From the NCBI RefSeq assembly GCF_019443285.1, contig NZ_CP080327.1, forward strand, positions 3,342,526 to 3,406,525: a stretch of DNA of 64,000 nucleotides, in the 5' to 3' direction. Made by a program: the position numbers and the translations under genes. The notes beneath the pieces are model-generated. The model saw nothing but the letters and a program-made list of their open reading frames with translations. It was not told the DNA's origin and made no database searches. This document shows, one piece after another, positions 48,794 through 57,802 of the stretch; positions within the stretch are counted from its first letter, which is position 1, and the number at the start of each line of letters is the position of its first letter. Origin of the DNA: Aquisediminimonas profunda. GTDB taxonomy: Bacteria; Pseudomonadota; Alphaproteobacteria; Sphingomonadales; Sphingomonadaceae.

Positions 48794-50919
48794 TCGAACA
48801 GGCCAATCTTCGCATCTGGGGTGACACCATCAAGGGCGGGCTATTGCCGTTCGCGATCCTGATGCTCGTCATCCTGATGGTCGTCCCGGTCCCTGCGACC
48901 GTGCTCGATATCGGCTTCATCGTGAACATCACGATTTCTCTCGCGGTGCTGATGGTGGCCCTCAACGCGGCCAAGCCACTCGACTTTTCGGCCTTCCCGA
49001 CGGTGTTGCTGCTGGCAACCCTCTTCCGCCTTGCGCTCAACGTCGCCTCGACGCGTGTCGTTCTGGTGAATGGTCACCAGGGACCGGGCTCGGCAGGGCA
49101 TGTCATCGAAGCCTTCGGTACCTTCCTGATTGGTGGCGACTATATCGTCGGTATTTTCGTCTTTGCCGTTCTGATGATCATCAACCTGGTCGTCATCACA
49201 AAGGGCGCGGGACGGGTTTCGGAAGTGTCGGCCCGGTTCACGCTCGATGCGTTGCCAGGCAAGCAGATGGCCATTGATGCCGACCTCAATGCCGGGCTGA
49301 TAACACCGGACGAAGCAAAAGCCCGCCGCCAGGAAGTTGCGACCGAAGCCGATTTTCATGGGTCGATGGACGGCGCTTCCAAGTTCGTCAAAGGTGACGC
49401 TGTTGCAGGATTGCTGATCCTGTTCGTCAATATTTTCGGTGGCCTCGTTCTTGGGACTGTCAGTCACGGGCTGGCAATTGGGCAGGCTGCACAGACCTAT
49501 GTTCTCCTCGCCATTGGCGATGCGCTGGTTGCGCAGGTCCCGGCACTCCTCCTCTCGATCGCGGCAGCCGCCATCGTGACGCGCGTGTCCTCGCCACTTG
49601 ATCTCTCAGGCCAGATCGGCAGCGAATTTGGTTCTGCCCGCGCCTGGGGGCCAGTGTCCGGCATTCTTTGCCTGCTCGGCGTGCTGCCGGGTATGCCGCA
49701 TTTCCTGATCCTTTCTGCCGCAGCAATCACGGCAACAATTTGCTGGGCCCGCATGCGCGCCGCAAAGGCAAAGCGCGACTATGTTGCGCCCATCGAGGAT
49801 CCCGAGCCCGAGCATCTGATCCAGTGGCGCGACGTCAGCGACCCGGCGCCAATCACCCTCGACATTGGTTACGGCCTGATCGACATGGTCGATGACCGCC
49901 AATCCGCACCACTGATGGCGCGGATCACCGGGATCCGTCGCCAGCTTTCCCGTGAACTCGGGTTCGTGGTGCCAATGGTGCGCGTGAAGGATGACCTCTC
50001 GCTGCCGGCGAATGCCTATCGCATTGGCATTGCTGGTGTGACCACCGGTGAGGACGAAGTCTTTGCCCACCAGCTTCTTGCACTCGATTCAGGCGACGGG
50101 CTGGACCTCATTCCGGGCCATGCCGTCAAGGATCCAAGCTTCGGACTGGACGCTGTCTGGATAACGCCGGATCGCCGGGCCGAGGCCGTCGTTGCCGGCT
50201 ATACCGTTGTCGATGCCTCAACCGTGATTGCGACGCATCTGAACGGAGTCATTTCCGGTTCTGCGGCAGAGCTTTTCGGCCTCGACGACAGTCAGGCCCT
50301 GGTTGATGCCCTCAAGGAAAGCTTCCCGCAACTGGCGCAGGCGCTGACGCCGCAACCCTATTCGCTCGCCGCGATCACAACCATGTGCCGCGCCTTGCTG
50401 GCCGAACGGGTGCCCTTGAAGGACTTCCGCCGAGTGGCCGAAGCCATGATCGAACTCGCCGGCCGCGATATGGATCAGGCAGCGCTGCTTGAAGGCGTGC
50501 GCCAGAGGATGGGTGCGCTCATCGTCCAGATGATCGTGCCGATCAAGATGCCGCTGCCGATCATCACCTTTGACCCGGAACTCGAGAGTTTGCTGACGCA
50601 GTCGGTGCGCACCGGCCCGAACGCCAGTTGGCCGTTCGATCCGGATCTTGCGGCACGCATCGTTTCGGCCGTTTCAGAGGCGGTGCAGCCCCAGCTGATG
50701 GCGGCAAGAAGTTTTGCGATTGTCACGTCGCCGATTTGCCGGGCGGCCCTTTCACGCCTGCTGAGGGCCCAATTGTCAGAAATTCCGGTCCTGTCCTTCC
50801 TAGAAATTCCTGAAACCAAGCCCGTCGAAGTGATTGCGATGATTGGCGCGCAGCGGGCCCAAGCGGCGCTCGCCCAACGCGGTCCGGGCCAACACCCCTT
50901 TGAATCTGGAGAAGAATGA
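48790..50919 (+). CDS. flhA: Flagellar export gate protein FlhA
   Basis: Large export-gate subunit, 709 residues. The membrane part has about eight helices: FAILMLVILMVVPVPATVLD, then DFSAFPTVLLLATLFRLALN and VASTRVVLV. The FHIPEP signature region is present (RVSEVSARFTLDALPGKQMA; IDADLNAGLITPDEAKARRQ; ATEADFHGSMDGASKFVKGD). The cytoplasmic half has GYGLIDMVDDRQSAPLMARI and VPLKDFRRVAEAMIELAGRD. Length is canonical. It is coupled by 4-base overlaps to the transglycosylase and fliA genes; no flhF or flhG follows, unlike many polar-flagellum loci. Confidence 0.97.
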   Translation: MIEQANLRIWGDTIKGGLLPFAILMLVILMVVPVPATVLDIGFIVNITISLAVLMVALNAAKPLDFSAFPTVLLLATLFRLALNVASTRVVLVNGHQGPGSAGHVIEAFGTFLIGGDYIVGIFVFAVLMIINLVVITKGAGRVSEVSARFTLDALPGKQMAIDADLNAGLITPDEAKARRQEVATEADFHGSMDGASKFVKGDAVAGLLILFVNIFGGLVLGTVSHGLAIGQAAQTYVLLAIGDALVAQVPALLLSIAAAAIVTRVSSPLDLSGQIGSEFGSARAWGPVSGILCLLGVLPGMPHFLILSAAAITATICWARMRAAKAKRDYVAPIEDPEPEHLIQWRDVSDPAPITLDIGYGLIDMVDDRQSAPLMARITGIRRQLSRELGFVVPMVRVKDDLSLPANAYRIGIAGVTTGEDEVFAHQLLALDSGDGLDLIPGHAVKDPSFGLDAVWITPDRRAEAVVAGYTVVDASTVIATHLNGVISGSAAELFGLDDSQALVDALKESFPQLAQALTPQPYSLAAITTMCRALLAERVPLKDFRRVAEAMIELAGRDMDQAALLEGVRQRMGALIVQMIVPIKMPLPIITFDPELESLLTQSVRTGPNASWPFDPDLAARIVSAVSEAVQPQLMAARSFAIVTSPICRAALSRLLRAQLSEIPVLSFLEIPETKPVEVIAMIGAQRAQAALAQRGPGQHPFESGEE

Positions 50920-51671
50920 TGCTGCATCAAGAGGTCGTTCATGAGACCCTGACCTATGGCCGCGCACCTGCGCTGCCGGATTGCGACACGCTGGTCAGGA
51001 CTCACGCCTCAATGGTTCGCCGTATCGCCTGGCAGGTCCATTCCCGCATGTCGTCGGCTATAGCTCTCGAAGATCTGATGCAGATCGGTCTGCTTTCGCT
51101 CGTCGAGGCGGCCAAGGGATTCAAGGACCGTGGCGCAACCTTCGCCCCCTATGCCGCAACCCGCATCCGAGGGGCGATGATCGACCATCTTCGCCGTGAG
51201 GCACGGATGTGCCGTTCCGGCATGGCGAGCCGGCGCGAACTGGTTCGCGTTCGCGATGAATTGGAAAACAGGCTTCACCGCCGCGCGACAGATGCGGAAA
51301 TGGCAGCCGCAATGGGTCTTGATGCCGAGAGCTACCATGCAAAGGTGGCCTCTTCCCTGTCGCAGCAGATCGATTCAATTGATGAAGTCTATTCGGACCA
51401 TGACAGTTGGTTCGCCGATCTGGCTGCAGGAGCGGATGGCGAATTCGAAGCGGCAGAGTTGCGCAAGAACCTCGCCGAATGCCTTGCCGAACTGGCAGAG
51501 CGGGAAGCCCTTGTTCTCCAGCTCTACTTTGTCGAGGAAATGAACCTGGACGAAATCGGTGCCGCTCTCGGCGTTGGGGCCGCGCGCGTCTGCCAGATCA
51601 AGCGTTCAGCCCTGACCCGCATGCGCAAGATGATGCAGGAACGCCATGGAGATGTACCGCTTGAAGCCTGA
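50916..51671 (+). CDS. fliA: RNA polymerase sigma-28 factor FliA
   Basis: Late flagellar sigma factor, 251 residues. Region 2 includes HASMVRRIAWQVHSRM, then LEDLMQIGLLSLVEAAKGFK and FAPYAATRIRGAMIDHLRRE. Region 3 has LHRRATDAEMAAAMGL, and region 4 ends LVLQLYFVEEMNLDEIGAAL then GVGAARVCQIKRSALTRMR. FlgM and three sigma-28-like promoters in the window support its role. Start overlaps the flhA stop by 4 bases. It is the end of the operon. Confidence 0.95.
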   Translation: MMLHQEVVHETLTYGRAPALPDCDTLVRTHASMVRRIAWQVHSRMSSAIALEDLMQIGLLSLVEAAKGFKDRGATFAPYAATRIRGAMIDHLRREARMCRSGMASRRELVRVRDELENRLHRRATDAEMAAAMGLDAESYHAKVASSLSQQIDSIDEVYSDHDSWFADLAAGADGEFEAAELRKNLAECLAELAEREALVLQLYFVEEMNLDEIGAALGVGAARVCQIKRSALTRMRKMMQERHGDVPLEA

Positions 51672-51683
51672 ATGACTGACCGA

Positions 51684-52058
51684 TTATTTGTGCCGCATCA
51701 ACGCAGCGACGCACGCTGCGTTGTCAATTGGGCGACCATCTGGCTGGCGCGCGTCGACATAGGTCACCAGCGGCTCCTTGCCGCGGGCCGGAGGGTATAA
51801 ATAGGCATCCAGGATACAGTTCGGGCTTGCAAACTGCAGCTTGCGTGCGCTGGCTTCGATGACATCCTGAACAGCAGGTCCGAACTGCGCCACAAGCGCG
51901 CGCGCGTCCCGTCCGACAACCCGTTCAAGTCCTGTGGTCCTTAGCGGCGCAGGTGCAACTGTTCGGACATGCTGGGGCTGGGGTCGTGGCTGTGGCCGGG
52001 GTACGGTGCTGCAACCCGCGAGGAGAGCCAGACCGGCCATCAAACTGATACGCTTCAT
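51684..52058 (-). CDS. Small lipoprotein, function unknown
   Basis: Predicted lipoprotein of 124 residues. The leader MKRISLMAGLALLAGC has a clear lipobox (LAGC), which fixes the ATG at 52058 over the one at 52094. A Pro/Arg/Gln linker follows (PRPQPRPQPQHVRTVAPA), then a conserved-looking core with LVAQFGPAVQDVIEASARKL, FASPNCILDAYLYPP and NAACVAALMRH with two Cys. It converges on fliA with a 12-base gap, so it is not part of the flagellar operon. I do not recognise the family. Confidence 0.75.
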   Translation of the reverse strand: MKRISLMAGLALLAGCSTVPRPQPRPQPQHVRTVAPAPLRTTGLERVVGRDARALVAQFGPAVQDVIEASARKLQFASPNCILDAYLYPPARGKEPLVTYVDARQPDGRPIDNAACVAALMRHK

Positions 52059-52160
52059 GCGCGCGAGATGGCGGAGCAAGCGAGCAACTGTCAATCGCGC
52101 TTGCGATGCGCCGTTCCCGTCGCTAGGCGACGCGCTTTGTTCCCATAAAGGAAACGACGC

Positions 52161-53157
52161 GTGACTGCAGCCAGCCTGGATATTGTAGCGATCGGCAATG
52201 CCATCGTCGATGTGATCGCAACAGCCGAGGAAGAGTTCCTTGTTTCAGAGCAGCTGGCAAAAGGGTCGATGCAACTCATCAGTGCCGAGCGGGCGAACGA
52301 ACTCTATTCGAGAATGGGACCGGGGCGCGAAATCAGCGGTGGTTCCGCTGCCAACACCATTGCCGGAATGGCTGCGCTGGGCCGAAAATGCGGCTTCATC
52401 GGCCAGGTTGCAAATGACCAGCTTGGCAAGGTCTTCAGTCACGATATCCGGGCCATCGACTGTGGCGTTCACGACACCGGCTCGCGAGGGTGAGCCGCCC
52501 ACGGCGCAATGCCTGATCCTTGTGACCCCCGATGGCCAGCGCACAATGAATACCTTCCTTGGCGCTTCCCAGTTCCTCCCTGCCTCGGCGCTGGATAGGG
52601 ACATGATCGCAAACGCCGAGATCCTCTATCTTGAAGGCTATCTCTGGGATCCGCCAGAACCGCGGGCAGCAATGCAGAGTGCAATTGGCATCGCGCGGGG
52701 TGCTGGCCGAAAGGTTGCCCTGACACTCTCCGATGCCTTTTGCATCGAACGGCACCGCGACAGCTTCAAGGCGCTGATCGACAGCGGCCAGATCGATATC
52801 CTTTTTGCCAATGAGGCCGAGATGCACTCGCTGATGGAATCAGATCATTTCGACGAGAGCGTCAATGCGCTCGCTGCCAAGGTTCCGCTTTTGGTGGTGA
52901 CGCGCGGCCCGCATGGGGCGCTTGCCGTAACCAACGGCATCAGGACGGACGTCTCCGCCGAGGCCGTTGAAACCGTCGTCGACACGACTGGAGCCGGCGA
53001 CCTGTTCGCCGCAGGCTTCCTTGCCGGGCAAGCGGCTGGCCGGTCCGTGGCCGACAGTCTGACGATGGGCGCGGTTTGCGCCGCCGAAGTGATCTCGCAT
53101 TATGGGCCCCGCCCTGAAGCGGATCTTTCGGCGCTCGTCGCTGCAAGGCTCGGTTGA
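52161..53157 (+). pseudogene. PfkB-family carbohydrate/adenosine kinase, split by one frameshift
   Basis: Two adjacent reading frames together make one 331-residue PfkB kinase. Frame one (52161-52493, GTG start, AAAGGA upstream) has LDIVAIGNAIVDVIATAEEE, ISGGSAANTIAGMAALGRKC and GFIGQVANDQLGKVFSHDIR. The second, shifted one base, picks up near 52460 as VAFTTPAREGEPPTAQCLIL and continues to DTTGAGDLFAAGFLAG (the catalytic motif) and the natural end at 53157. Removing one base near 52461 restores AIDVAFTTPAR. Adenosine kinase is the likely original activity. This could be a real inactivating mutation or a sequencing error; nothing else in the gene is degraded. Confidence 0.88.
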
Positions 53158-53165
53158 CACAGACC

Positions 53166-53192
53166 AAAAAAAGGGGAGGCCGAAGCCTCCCC
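53166..53192 (-). terminator. Intrinsic terminator with UUCG tetraloop, after the permease gene
   Basis: On the minus strand GGGGAGGC, TTCG, GCCTCCCC, then seven T. The perfect 8-bp stem closed C-UUCG-G is an extra-stable tetraloop, and the T-run gives a strong terminator 28 bases after the permease stop. In the plus direction the stem is followed by TTCCC, so termination of the kinase transcript would be weak. Confidence 0.92.
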
Positions 53193-53220
53193 TTCCCATC
53201 CCCTCCAGGAACTTTTCGAC

Positions 53221-54792
53221 CTAGTCGACGACCGGTCCGGGCAGTTCGGTCATCTCTGGTGCATCAATCGCCGGCTCGCCGTGCTGGAGCTGCGAGTTGT
53301 GCATCCCGTATACAAAATACAGGATGACCATGGCCAAGGTATACCAACCGAAGAAAATCAGGACGCGGGTTTCGACCGAGAAAATCAGGCCGATACAAAA
53401 CACGATCCCCAGGATTGGCACGACCGGATAAAACGGCACCCGATAACCTCTGGGAATATCGGGATGCGTGCGGCGAAGCCACATCACCGAGAGGCATACA
53501 ATCGCAAATGCAGCAAGGGTGCCAACGGAGGTCATGTCGCCCAGCGTGTTGATGTCAAAGAAGCCGGCAGCGAAGGCCGTGATCAGCCCGACGAGTATGG
53601 TGTTGATCCAAGGCGTCTTGAACTTCGGGTGAATCGTCGAGAAGATCCGCGGCAGCAGCCCGTCACGCGCCATTGTGTAGAAGATGCGGGTCTGGCCGTA
53701 CATGAGGACCAGAACAACAGACGTGAGCCCGACGATGGCACCAACCTTGATGATCTTCGCAAACCAGGCCCATTGCGGACCCAGCGCATCGACGGCCACA
53801 GCCACAGGGTCCGGCACATTGAGAACCTTGTAGTTCACAAGCAAGGTCAGCACGATCGAGACAAGTATGTAGAGAATAGTGCAAACAAAGAGACTGCCCA
53901 ACAGGCCGAAAGGCATGTCCTTTGCTGGATTCTTGGCTTCCTGCCCCGCAGTCGAAACCGCTTCAAAGCCGATATAGGCGAAGAAAACGATAGAAGCCGC
54001 ACGCATGATGCCGCTCCATCCAAACTCGCCCTTCTCACCGGTTGCCGCCGGAATGAAGGGGTCCCAATTGGACTTGAGTGTGTCGAAATGTTCGATCACG
54101 AACCAGCCACCGATAATGATAAAGGCGACGATGACACTCGTCTTGATCGCAACGATGAAATTGTTGAACTTGGCACTTTCCGACACACCGATGACAAGCA
54201 ATGCCGCGAGTGCCATGCAGATAAGAAATGCAGGCAGGTTGAAGATCGTGATCACCGGCACGCCATTTTCGAGGACCGGCTTCATCTCTGTTCCGCTGCC
54301 TTCCATCAAGGCGTGGCCGGCAGGCCCGGTCAGCGCCGCCGGGATATGGATTCCGTAATCCCCGAGAAGACTGACAACATATCCGGCCCAGCCAACGGCG
54401 ACCACAGAAGCGGCAAGACCATATTCAAGAAGGAGCAATGCCCCCATGACCCATGCCGCGAACTCGCCCACAGTGGTGTAGCTGTAGGTATAGGCAGAGC
54501 CGGACACAGGAAGCGTCGACGAAAGTTCTGCATAACACAGCCCGGCAAGTGCACAGATGAACCCGGCAATGAGATAGGATATAAGGACCGCCGGTCCGGC
54601 GTGCAGAGCCGCGGCATTTCCCGTACGAACAAAAATACCCGCGCCGATGATACAGCCAATGCCAAGAAACAGCAGATTCCAGGGTCCGAGAGTTCGCTTC
54701 AGTTCGCTGGTTTCGGTTTCGCGCTGAACCTGCGCGACGCTTTTTCGCGCCATGATGCGGGCCATGAACCCGAGCTGCTGTGTACCCGCCAT
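53221..54792 (-). CDS. APC-superfamily amino-acid permease
   Basis: Inner-membrane transporter of 523 residues with about 12 transmembrane helices. The start of helix 1 carries the family signature LFLGIGCIIGAGIFVRTGNA, and the second helix ends ISYLIAGFICALAGLCYAEL. The helix-3 region has VSGSAYTYSYTTVGEFAAWV, and the core continues AASIVFFAYIGFEAVSTAGQ then EAKNPAKDMPFGLLGSL. This resembles cationic amino-acid transporters of the YfnA/SLC7 type. A GAGGGAG site lies 5 bases before the ATG, and a strong terminator follows. Substrate is not determined. Confidence 0.93.
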   Translation of the reverse strand: MAGTQQLGFMARIMARKSVAQVQRETETSELKRTLGPWNLLFLGIGCIIGAGIFVRTGNAAALHAGPAVLISYLIAGFICALAGLCYAELSSTLPVSGSAYTYSYTTVGEFAAWVMGALLLLEYGLAASVVAVGWAGYVVSLLGDYGIHIPAALTGPAGHALMEGSGTEMKPVLENGVPVITIFNLPAFLICMALAALLVIGVSESAKFNNFIVAIKTSVIVAFIIIGGWFVIEHFDTLKSNWDPFIPAATGEKGEFGWSGIMRAASIVFFAYIGFEAVSTAGQEAKNPAKDMPFGLLGSLFVCTILYILVSIVLTLLVNYKVLNVPDPVAVAVDALGPQWAWFAKIIKVGAIVGLTSVVLVLMYGQTRIFYTMARDGLLPRIFSTIHPKFKTPWINTILVGLITAFAAGFFDINTLGDMTSVGTLAAFAIVCLSVMWLRRTHPDIPRGYRVPFYPVVPILGIVFCIGLIFSVETRVLIFFGWYTLAMVILYFVYGMHNSQLQHGEPAIDAPEMTELPGPVVD

Positions 54793-54857
54793 TTTTACTC
54801 CCTCTCGGAACCTTTGTCGGCAAACCTAGCCACTAATCTCATCCGCGCAACAAAATT

Positions 54858-55235
54858 TCACCGCGGAAGCATAAGACCCATCTGCCGACCTCCAAAAATA
54901 TGCACATGGAGGTGCGGCACTTCCTGGTGACCATGCATGCCAATGTTGGCAAGCAGGCGATAGCCAGTCGCCGGAAGTCCGAGTTCGCGCGCGACATGGC
55001 CCACAGCGCGGATGAAACCCGCAACTTCCTCATCAGGCGCCTTGGCAGTGAAATCATCCCAGCTCACATAGGCGCCCTTTGGAATGACAAGGACATGGAC
55101 AGGCGCTTGCGGGTTGATGTCATGAAATGCCAGAGCCCACTCATCTTCATAGACTGTCCGGTTGGGGATTTCCCCCCGCAGGATCCTGGCGAAGATGTTC
55201 TGGTCATCATAGGGCGCCAGTGCGTCGATGGGCAT
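54858..55235 (-). CDS. HIT-family purine nucleoside phosphoramidase-like protein
   Basis: Histidine-triad nucleotide-binding protein, 125 residues. It has FARILRGEIPNRTVYEDEWA, LAFHDINPQAPVHVLVIPK, and the triad HLHVHIFGG (HxHxHxx) near the C-terminus, preceded by GMHGHQEVPH. The family hydrolyses nucleoside phosphoramidates. It follows hisE with a one-base overlap (TGATG), so it is the last gene of the his cluster transcript. Confidence 0.93.
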   Translation of the reverse strand: MPIDALAPYDDQNIFARILRGEIPNRTVYEDEWALAFHDINPQAPVHVLVIPKGAYVSWDDFTAKAPDEEVAGFIRAVGHVARELGLPATGYRLLANIGMHGHQEVPHLHVHIFGGRQMGLMLPR

Positions 55236-55555
55236 CAGCTCTCCTTTCGTGCGGCTTTTTCAGCGAGACCGGAGACGCCATCGCGCGCATCAAGTTCGGC
55301 GAACACGTCGTCGAACGAAAGCCCCGCGTCAGCCAGCAGCACGGCAAGATGGAACACGAGGTCGGCCGCTTCCTTCGTCAGGTCGGTCTTGTCTCCGCCC
55401 AGCGCCGCAATCACGGTTTCAACCGCTTCCTCACCCACCTTTTGCGCAATCTTGTCTCTGCCCTTTGCGGTAAGGCTCGCAACATAGGATGAAGAAGGAT
55501 CCCCCTCCCGGCGCGCAGCGATAATCGTCTCGAGGCGTTTGAGCGTGTCGGTCAT
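55235..55555 (-). CDS. hisE: Phosphoribosyl-ATP pyrophosphatase HisE
   Basis: Second step of histidine synthesis, PR-ATP to PR-AMP; 106 residues. It has LKRLETIIAARREGDPSSSY, KIAQKVGEEAVETVIAAL and DLTKEAADLVFHLAVLLADA, the metal-binding Glu/Asp pattern. The ATG at 55555 is chosen; an in-frame GTG at 55579 would add 8 residues. hisI is not in the window, so HisE is separate rather than a fused HisIE. Confidence 0.94.
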   Translation of the reverse strand: MTDTLKRLETIIAARREGDPSSSYVASLTAKGRDKIAQKVGEEAVETVIAALGGDKTDLTKEAADLVFHLAVLLADAGLSFDDVFAELDARDGVSGLAEKAARKES

Positions 55556-55603
55556 GCGCCCATTGGCGTCAGCAGCCACAGCAGGTCAAGTCTTTGAATC
55601 GCG

Positions 55604-56374
55604 TCACGACAGCACAGGTGTGCGCACGGGCAGCCCCGCGGCGGCAAGTGCTGCATGCGCCGCGCCGATACTGGATTGCCCGAAGTGGAAAATCGATGCC
55701 GCAAGGACTGCACTGGCATGGCCTTCGCGCACGCCTTCAACCAGATGGCCGAGATTGCCGACGCCACCGGATGCAATCACGGGCACAGCGACGGCATCCG
55801 CGATGACGCGGGTCAATTCGAGATCATAGCCATCGCGCGTTCCATCCCGATCCATTGACGTCACCAGCAATTCCCCTGCGCCGAGTTCGGCAAGGCGGAC
55901 AGCATGCGCGACCGCATCGACACCCGTCGCCTGCCGACCGCCGTGCGTGAAGACTTTCCAGCCTTCGCCGACGCGCCGCGCATCGACCGAAGCGACAATG
56001 CACTGGCTGCCAAACCGGTCCGCCATCTCCGCAACGATCTCGGGCCGCGCGACCGCTGCGCTGTTGACACCAACCTTGTCAGCGCCTGCCAGAAGCAAGG
56101 CACGAACATCGTCAGGCGTCCGAACCCCGCCGCCAACGGTGAGCGGCATGAAGCACACCTCCGCGGTGCGCGCGACGATATCGAGCAGGGTTCCGCGCCC
56201 TTCATGGCTTGCGGTGATATCGAGAAAGCACAGTTCGTCCGCCCCCGCTGCGTCATAGGCACGCGCAGCCTCGACCGGATCGCCAGCATCACGCAGGTCA
56301 ATGAAATTGACACCCTTGACGACGCGGCCGTCCTTGACGTCCAGGCAGGGAATGACGCGAATGCGCACCGTCAT
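55604..56374 (-). CDS. hisF: Imidazole glycerol phosphate synthase subunit HisF
   Basis: Cyclase subunit that makes IGP and AICAR with HisH, 256 residues. A (beta/alpha)8 barrel with [20 protein letters not shown] (catalytic Asp), [40 protein letters not shown] and [15 protein letters not shown]. The last phosphate-binding loop is [17 protein letters not shown]. It overlaps hisA by 4 bases. Confidence 0.97.
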   Translation of the reverse strand: MTVRIRVIPCLDVKDGRVVKGVNFIDLRDAGDPVEAARAYDAAGADELCFLDITASHEGRGTLLDIVARTAEVCFMPLTVGGGVRTPDDVRALLLAGADKVGVNSAAVARPEIVAEMADRFGSQCIVASVDARRVGEGWKVFTHGGRQATGVDAVAHAVRLAELGAGELLVTSMDRDGTRDGYDLELTRVIADAVAVPVIASGGVGNLGHLVEGVREGHASAVLAASIFHFGQSSIGAAHAALAAAGLPVRTPVLS

Positions 56375-57102
56375 AAGGCCGCAACCGCAAGCGCCGTCGC
56401 GAGGTCCAGCCGTCCGTCATAAAGCGCACGACCGGTAATCACGCCCTCGATACCGTCCTTTGCATGGACCGAAAGGACGCGAATGTCGCTGATCCCCGCC
56501 ACGCCGCCCGAAGCGATGACCGGTATGTTCGTGGCCCGGGCCAGATCGACGGTTGCCTCGATATTGCATCCCTTGAGCAGGCCGTCCCGCCCGACATCAG
56601 TGAACAACAGTGCCGCGACCCCTGCATCCTCGAACCGGCGGGCCATGTCGAGGATCGATACAGTCGAGACATCGGCCCAACCCTTGGTCGCAACCATTCC
56701 ATCGCGGGCGTCGACGGCCACGACGATGCCGCCCGGAAAATCGGCCGAAGCCTGCCGCACAAGCTCGGGATCCTCCAGTGCCGCGGTGCCGATCACGACG
56801 CGCGAAACGCCGAGATCGAACCAGCGCTCGATTGCTTCGCGATTGCGAATGCCGCCCCCAAGCTGGACATGCCCGGGGAAAGCCTTGACGATGCTTTCGA
56901 CAGCCTCGGCATTCACGACTTTTCCGGCAAAGGCGCCATCTAGATCGACAACATGGAGGTACTGCGCACCCGCCTCGGCAAAGAGCAATGCCTGCGCTGC
57001 CGGATCGTCGCCATAGACCGTCGCCCGATCCATATCGCCTTCGGCCAAGCGCACCACCTGCCCGCCCTTGAGGTCGATTGCGGGAAAGACGATCAGGGCC
57101 AT
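56371..57102 (-). CDS. hisA: Phosphoribosylformimino-AICAR ribotide isomerase HisA
   Basis: Fourth step of histidine synthesis, 243 residues, barrel fold. Visible are [60 protein letters not shown] and [14 protein letters not shown]. The last loop is [24 protein letters not shown] lies about 7 bases before the ATG, directly beside a long inverted repeat (57115-57180). Confidence 0.97.
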   Translation of the reverse strand: MALIVFPAIDLKGGQVVRLAEGDMDRATVYGDDPAAQALLFAEAGAQYLHVVDLDGAFAGKVVNAEAVESIVKAFPGHVQLGGGIRNREAIERWFDLGVSRVVIGTAALEDPELVRQASADFPGGIVVAVDARDGMVATKGWADVSTVSILDMARRFEDAGVAALLFTDVGRDGLLKGCNIEATVDLARATNIPVIASGGVAGISDIRVLSVHAKDGIEGVITGRALYDGRLDLATALAVAAL

Positions 57103-57114
57103 TAAGAACCCACC

Positions 57115-57180
57115 TTTCTTTGTGTCCTTGTGTCTTCGTGTGAGGAATAGATGGACTCACACGAAGACACGAAGAAACAA
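57115..57180. repeat. Inverted repeat between hisH and hisA
   Basis: GTGTCTTCGTGTGAG (57130-57144) pairs perfectly over 15 bases with CTCACACGAAGACAC (57156-57170) around an 11-base loop. Pairing continues imperfectly outward for about 10 bases (TTTGTGTCCTT against GAAGAAACAA). Within each arm the unit CTTCGTGT is itself repeated. It looks like a dispersed intergenic repeat. No T-run follows, so it is not a standard terminator. Confidence 0.8.
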
Positions 57181-57199
57181 TGAGCAGGAAGCGCTGGCT

Positions 57200-57802
57200 T
57201 CATGGCTTCCACTCCAGAAAGCGGCTTAGAAACTTGAGCCCGTAACGCTGGCTCTTTTCCGGATGGAACTGGACGCCGATCCGGTTGCCTGCACCGATTG
57301 CAGCGGTGAGTGGCCCTCCATGGTCAGAGGTTGCAAGAACGCAGTCACCCTCAAATGCAAAGCTGTGGAGGAAATAGGCCTCACCCGCACAAATCAGGGG
57401 ATGTTCGCCAACGGGTACGACATCATTCCAGCCCATGTGCGGAATCTTGATTGTATCATGGCCTTGCAGCAGGCGGACCGTCCCCCTGACCCAGCCCAAG
57501 CCCGCATGGCGGCCGTGCTCCTCGCCCGCTTCGGCCATCAACTGCATGCCGACACATATGCCGAGAAAAGGCTTCCCGCCGCCCCCGGTTACCGTATCGA
57601 GCGCCTCAACCATCCCGTCGATGGATGAAAGCGCGTGCATGCAATGGGCAAATGCACCGACGCCGGGCAGGACTATCCGATCTGCAGCGGCGACAACATC
57701 CGGGTCGGACGTCACACAGACGTTTTCCGCTCCCGCCGCCTTCAAGGCATTGCGCACCGATTGAAGGTTTCCTGCGCCATAATCAACCAGCGTTGCGTTC
57801 AC
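57200..57802 (-). CDS. hisH: Imidazole glycerol phosphate synthase subunit HisH
   Basis: Glutaminase subunit that feeds ammonia to HisF, 200 residues. The class I amidotransferase triad is visible: Cys in PFLGICVGMQLMAEAGEEHG, His in GVQFHPEKSQ and Glu in the same block. The N-terminus reads VDYGAGNLQSVRNALKAAGA, and GHDTIKIPHMGWNDV precedes the C-terminal part. The start overlaps the YCII-like gene's stop by 4 bases. A 97-base gap with an inverted repeat separates it from hisA. Confidence 0.96.
   Translation of the reverse strand: MNATLVDYGAGNLQSVRNALKAAGAENVCVTSDPDVVAAADRIVLPGVGAFAHCMHALSSIDGMVEALDTVTGGGGKPFLGICVGMQLMAEAGEEHGRHAGLGWVRGTVRLLQGHDTIKIPHMGWNDVVPVGEHPLICAGEAYFLHSFAFEGDCVLATSDHGGPLTAAIGAGNRIGVQFHPEKSQRYGLKFLSRFLEWKP

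Noticed and set aside
53281..54930. 549-codon open frame on the plus strand
   Set aside because: It is antisense to the amino-acid permease, and its translation is charged and low in hydrophobic order with no family motif. The minus-strand permease has clear helices, a ribosome-binding site and a terminator.
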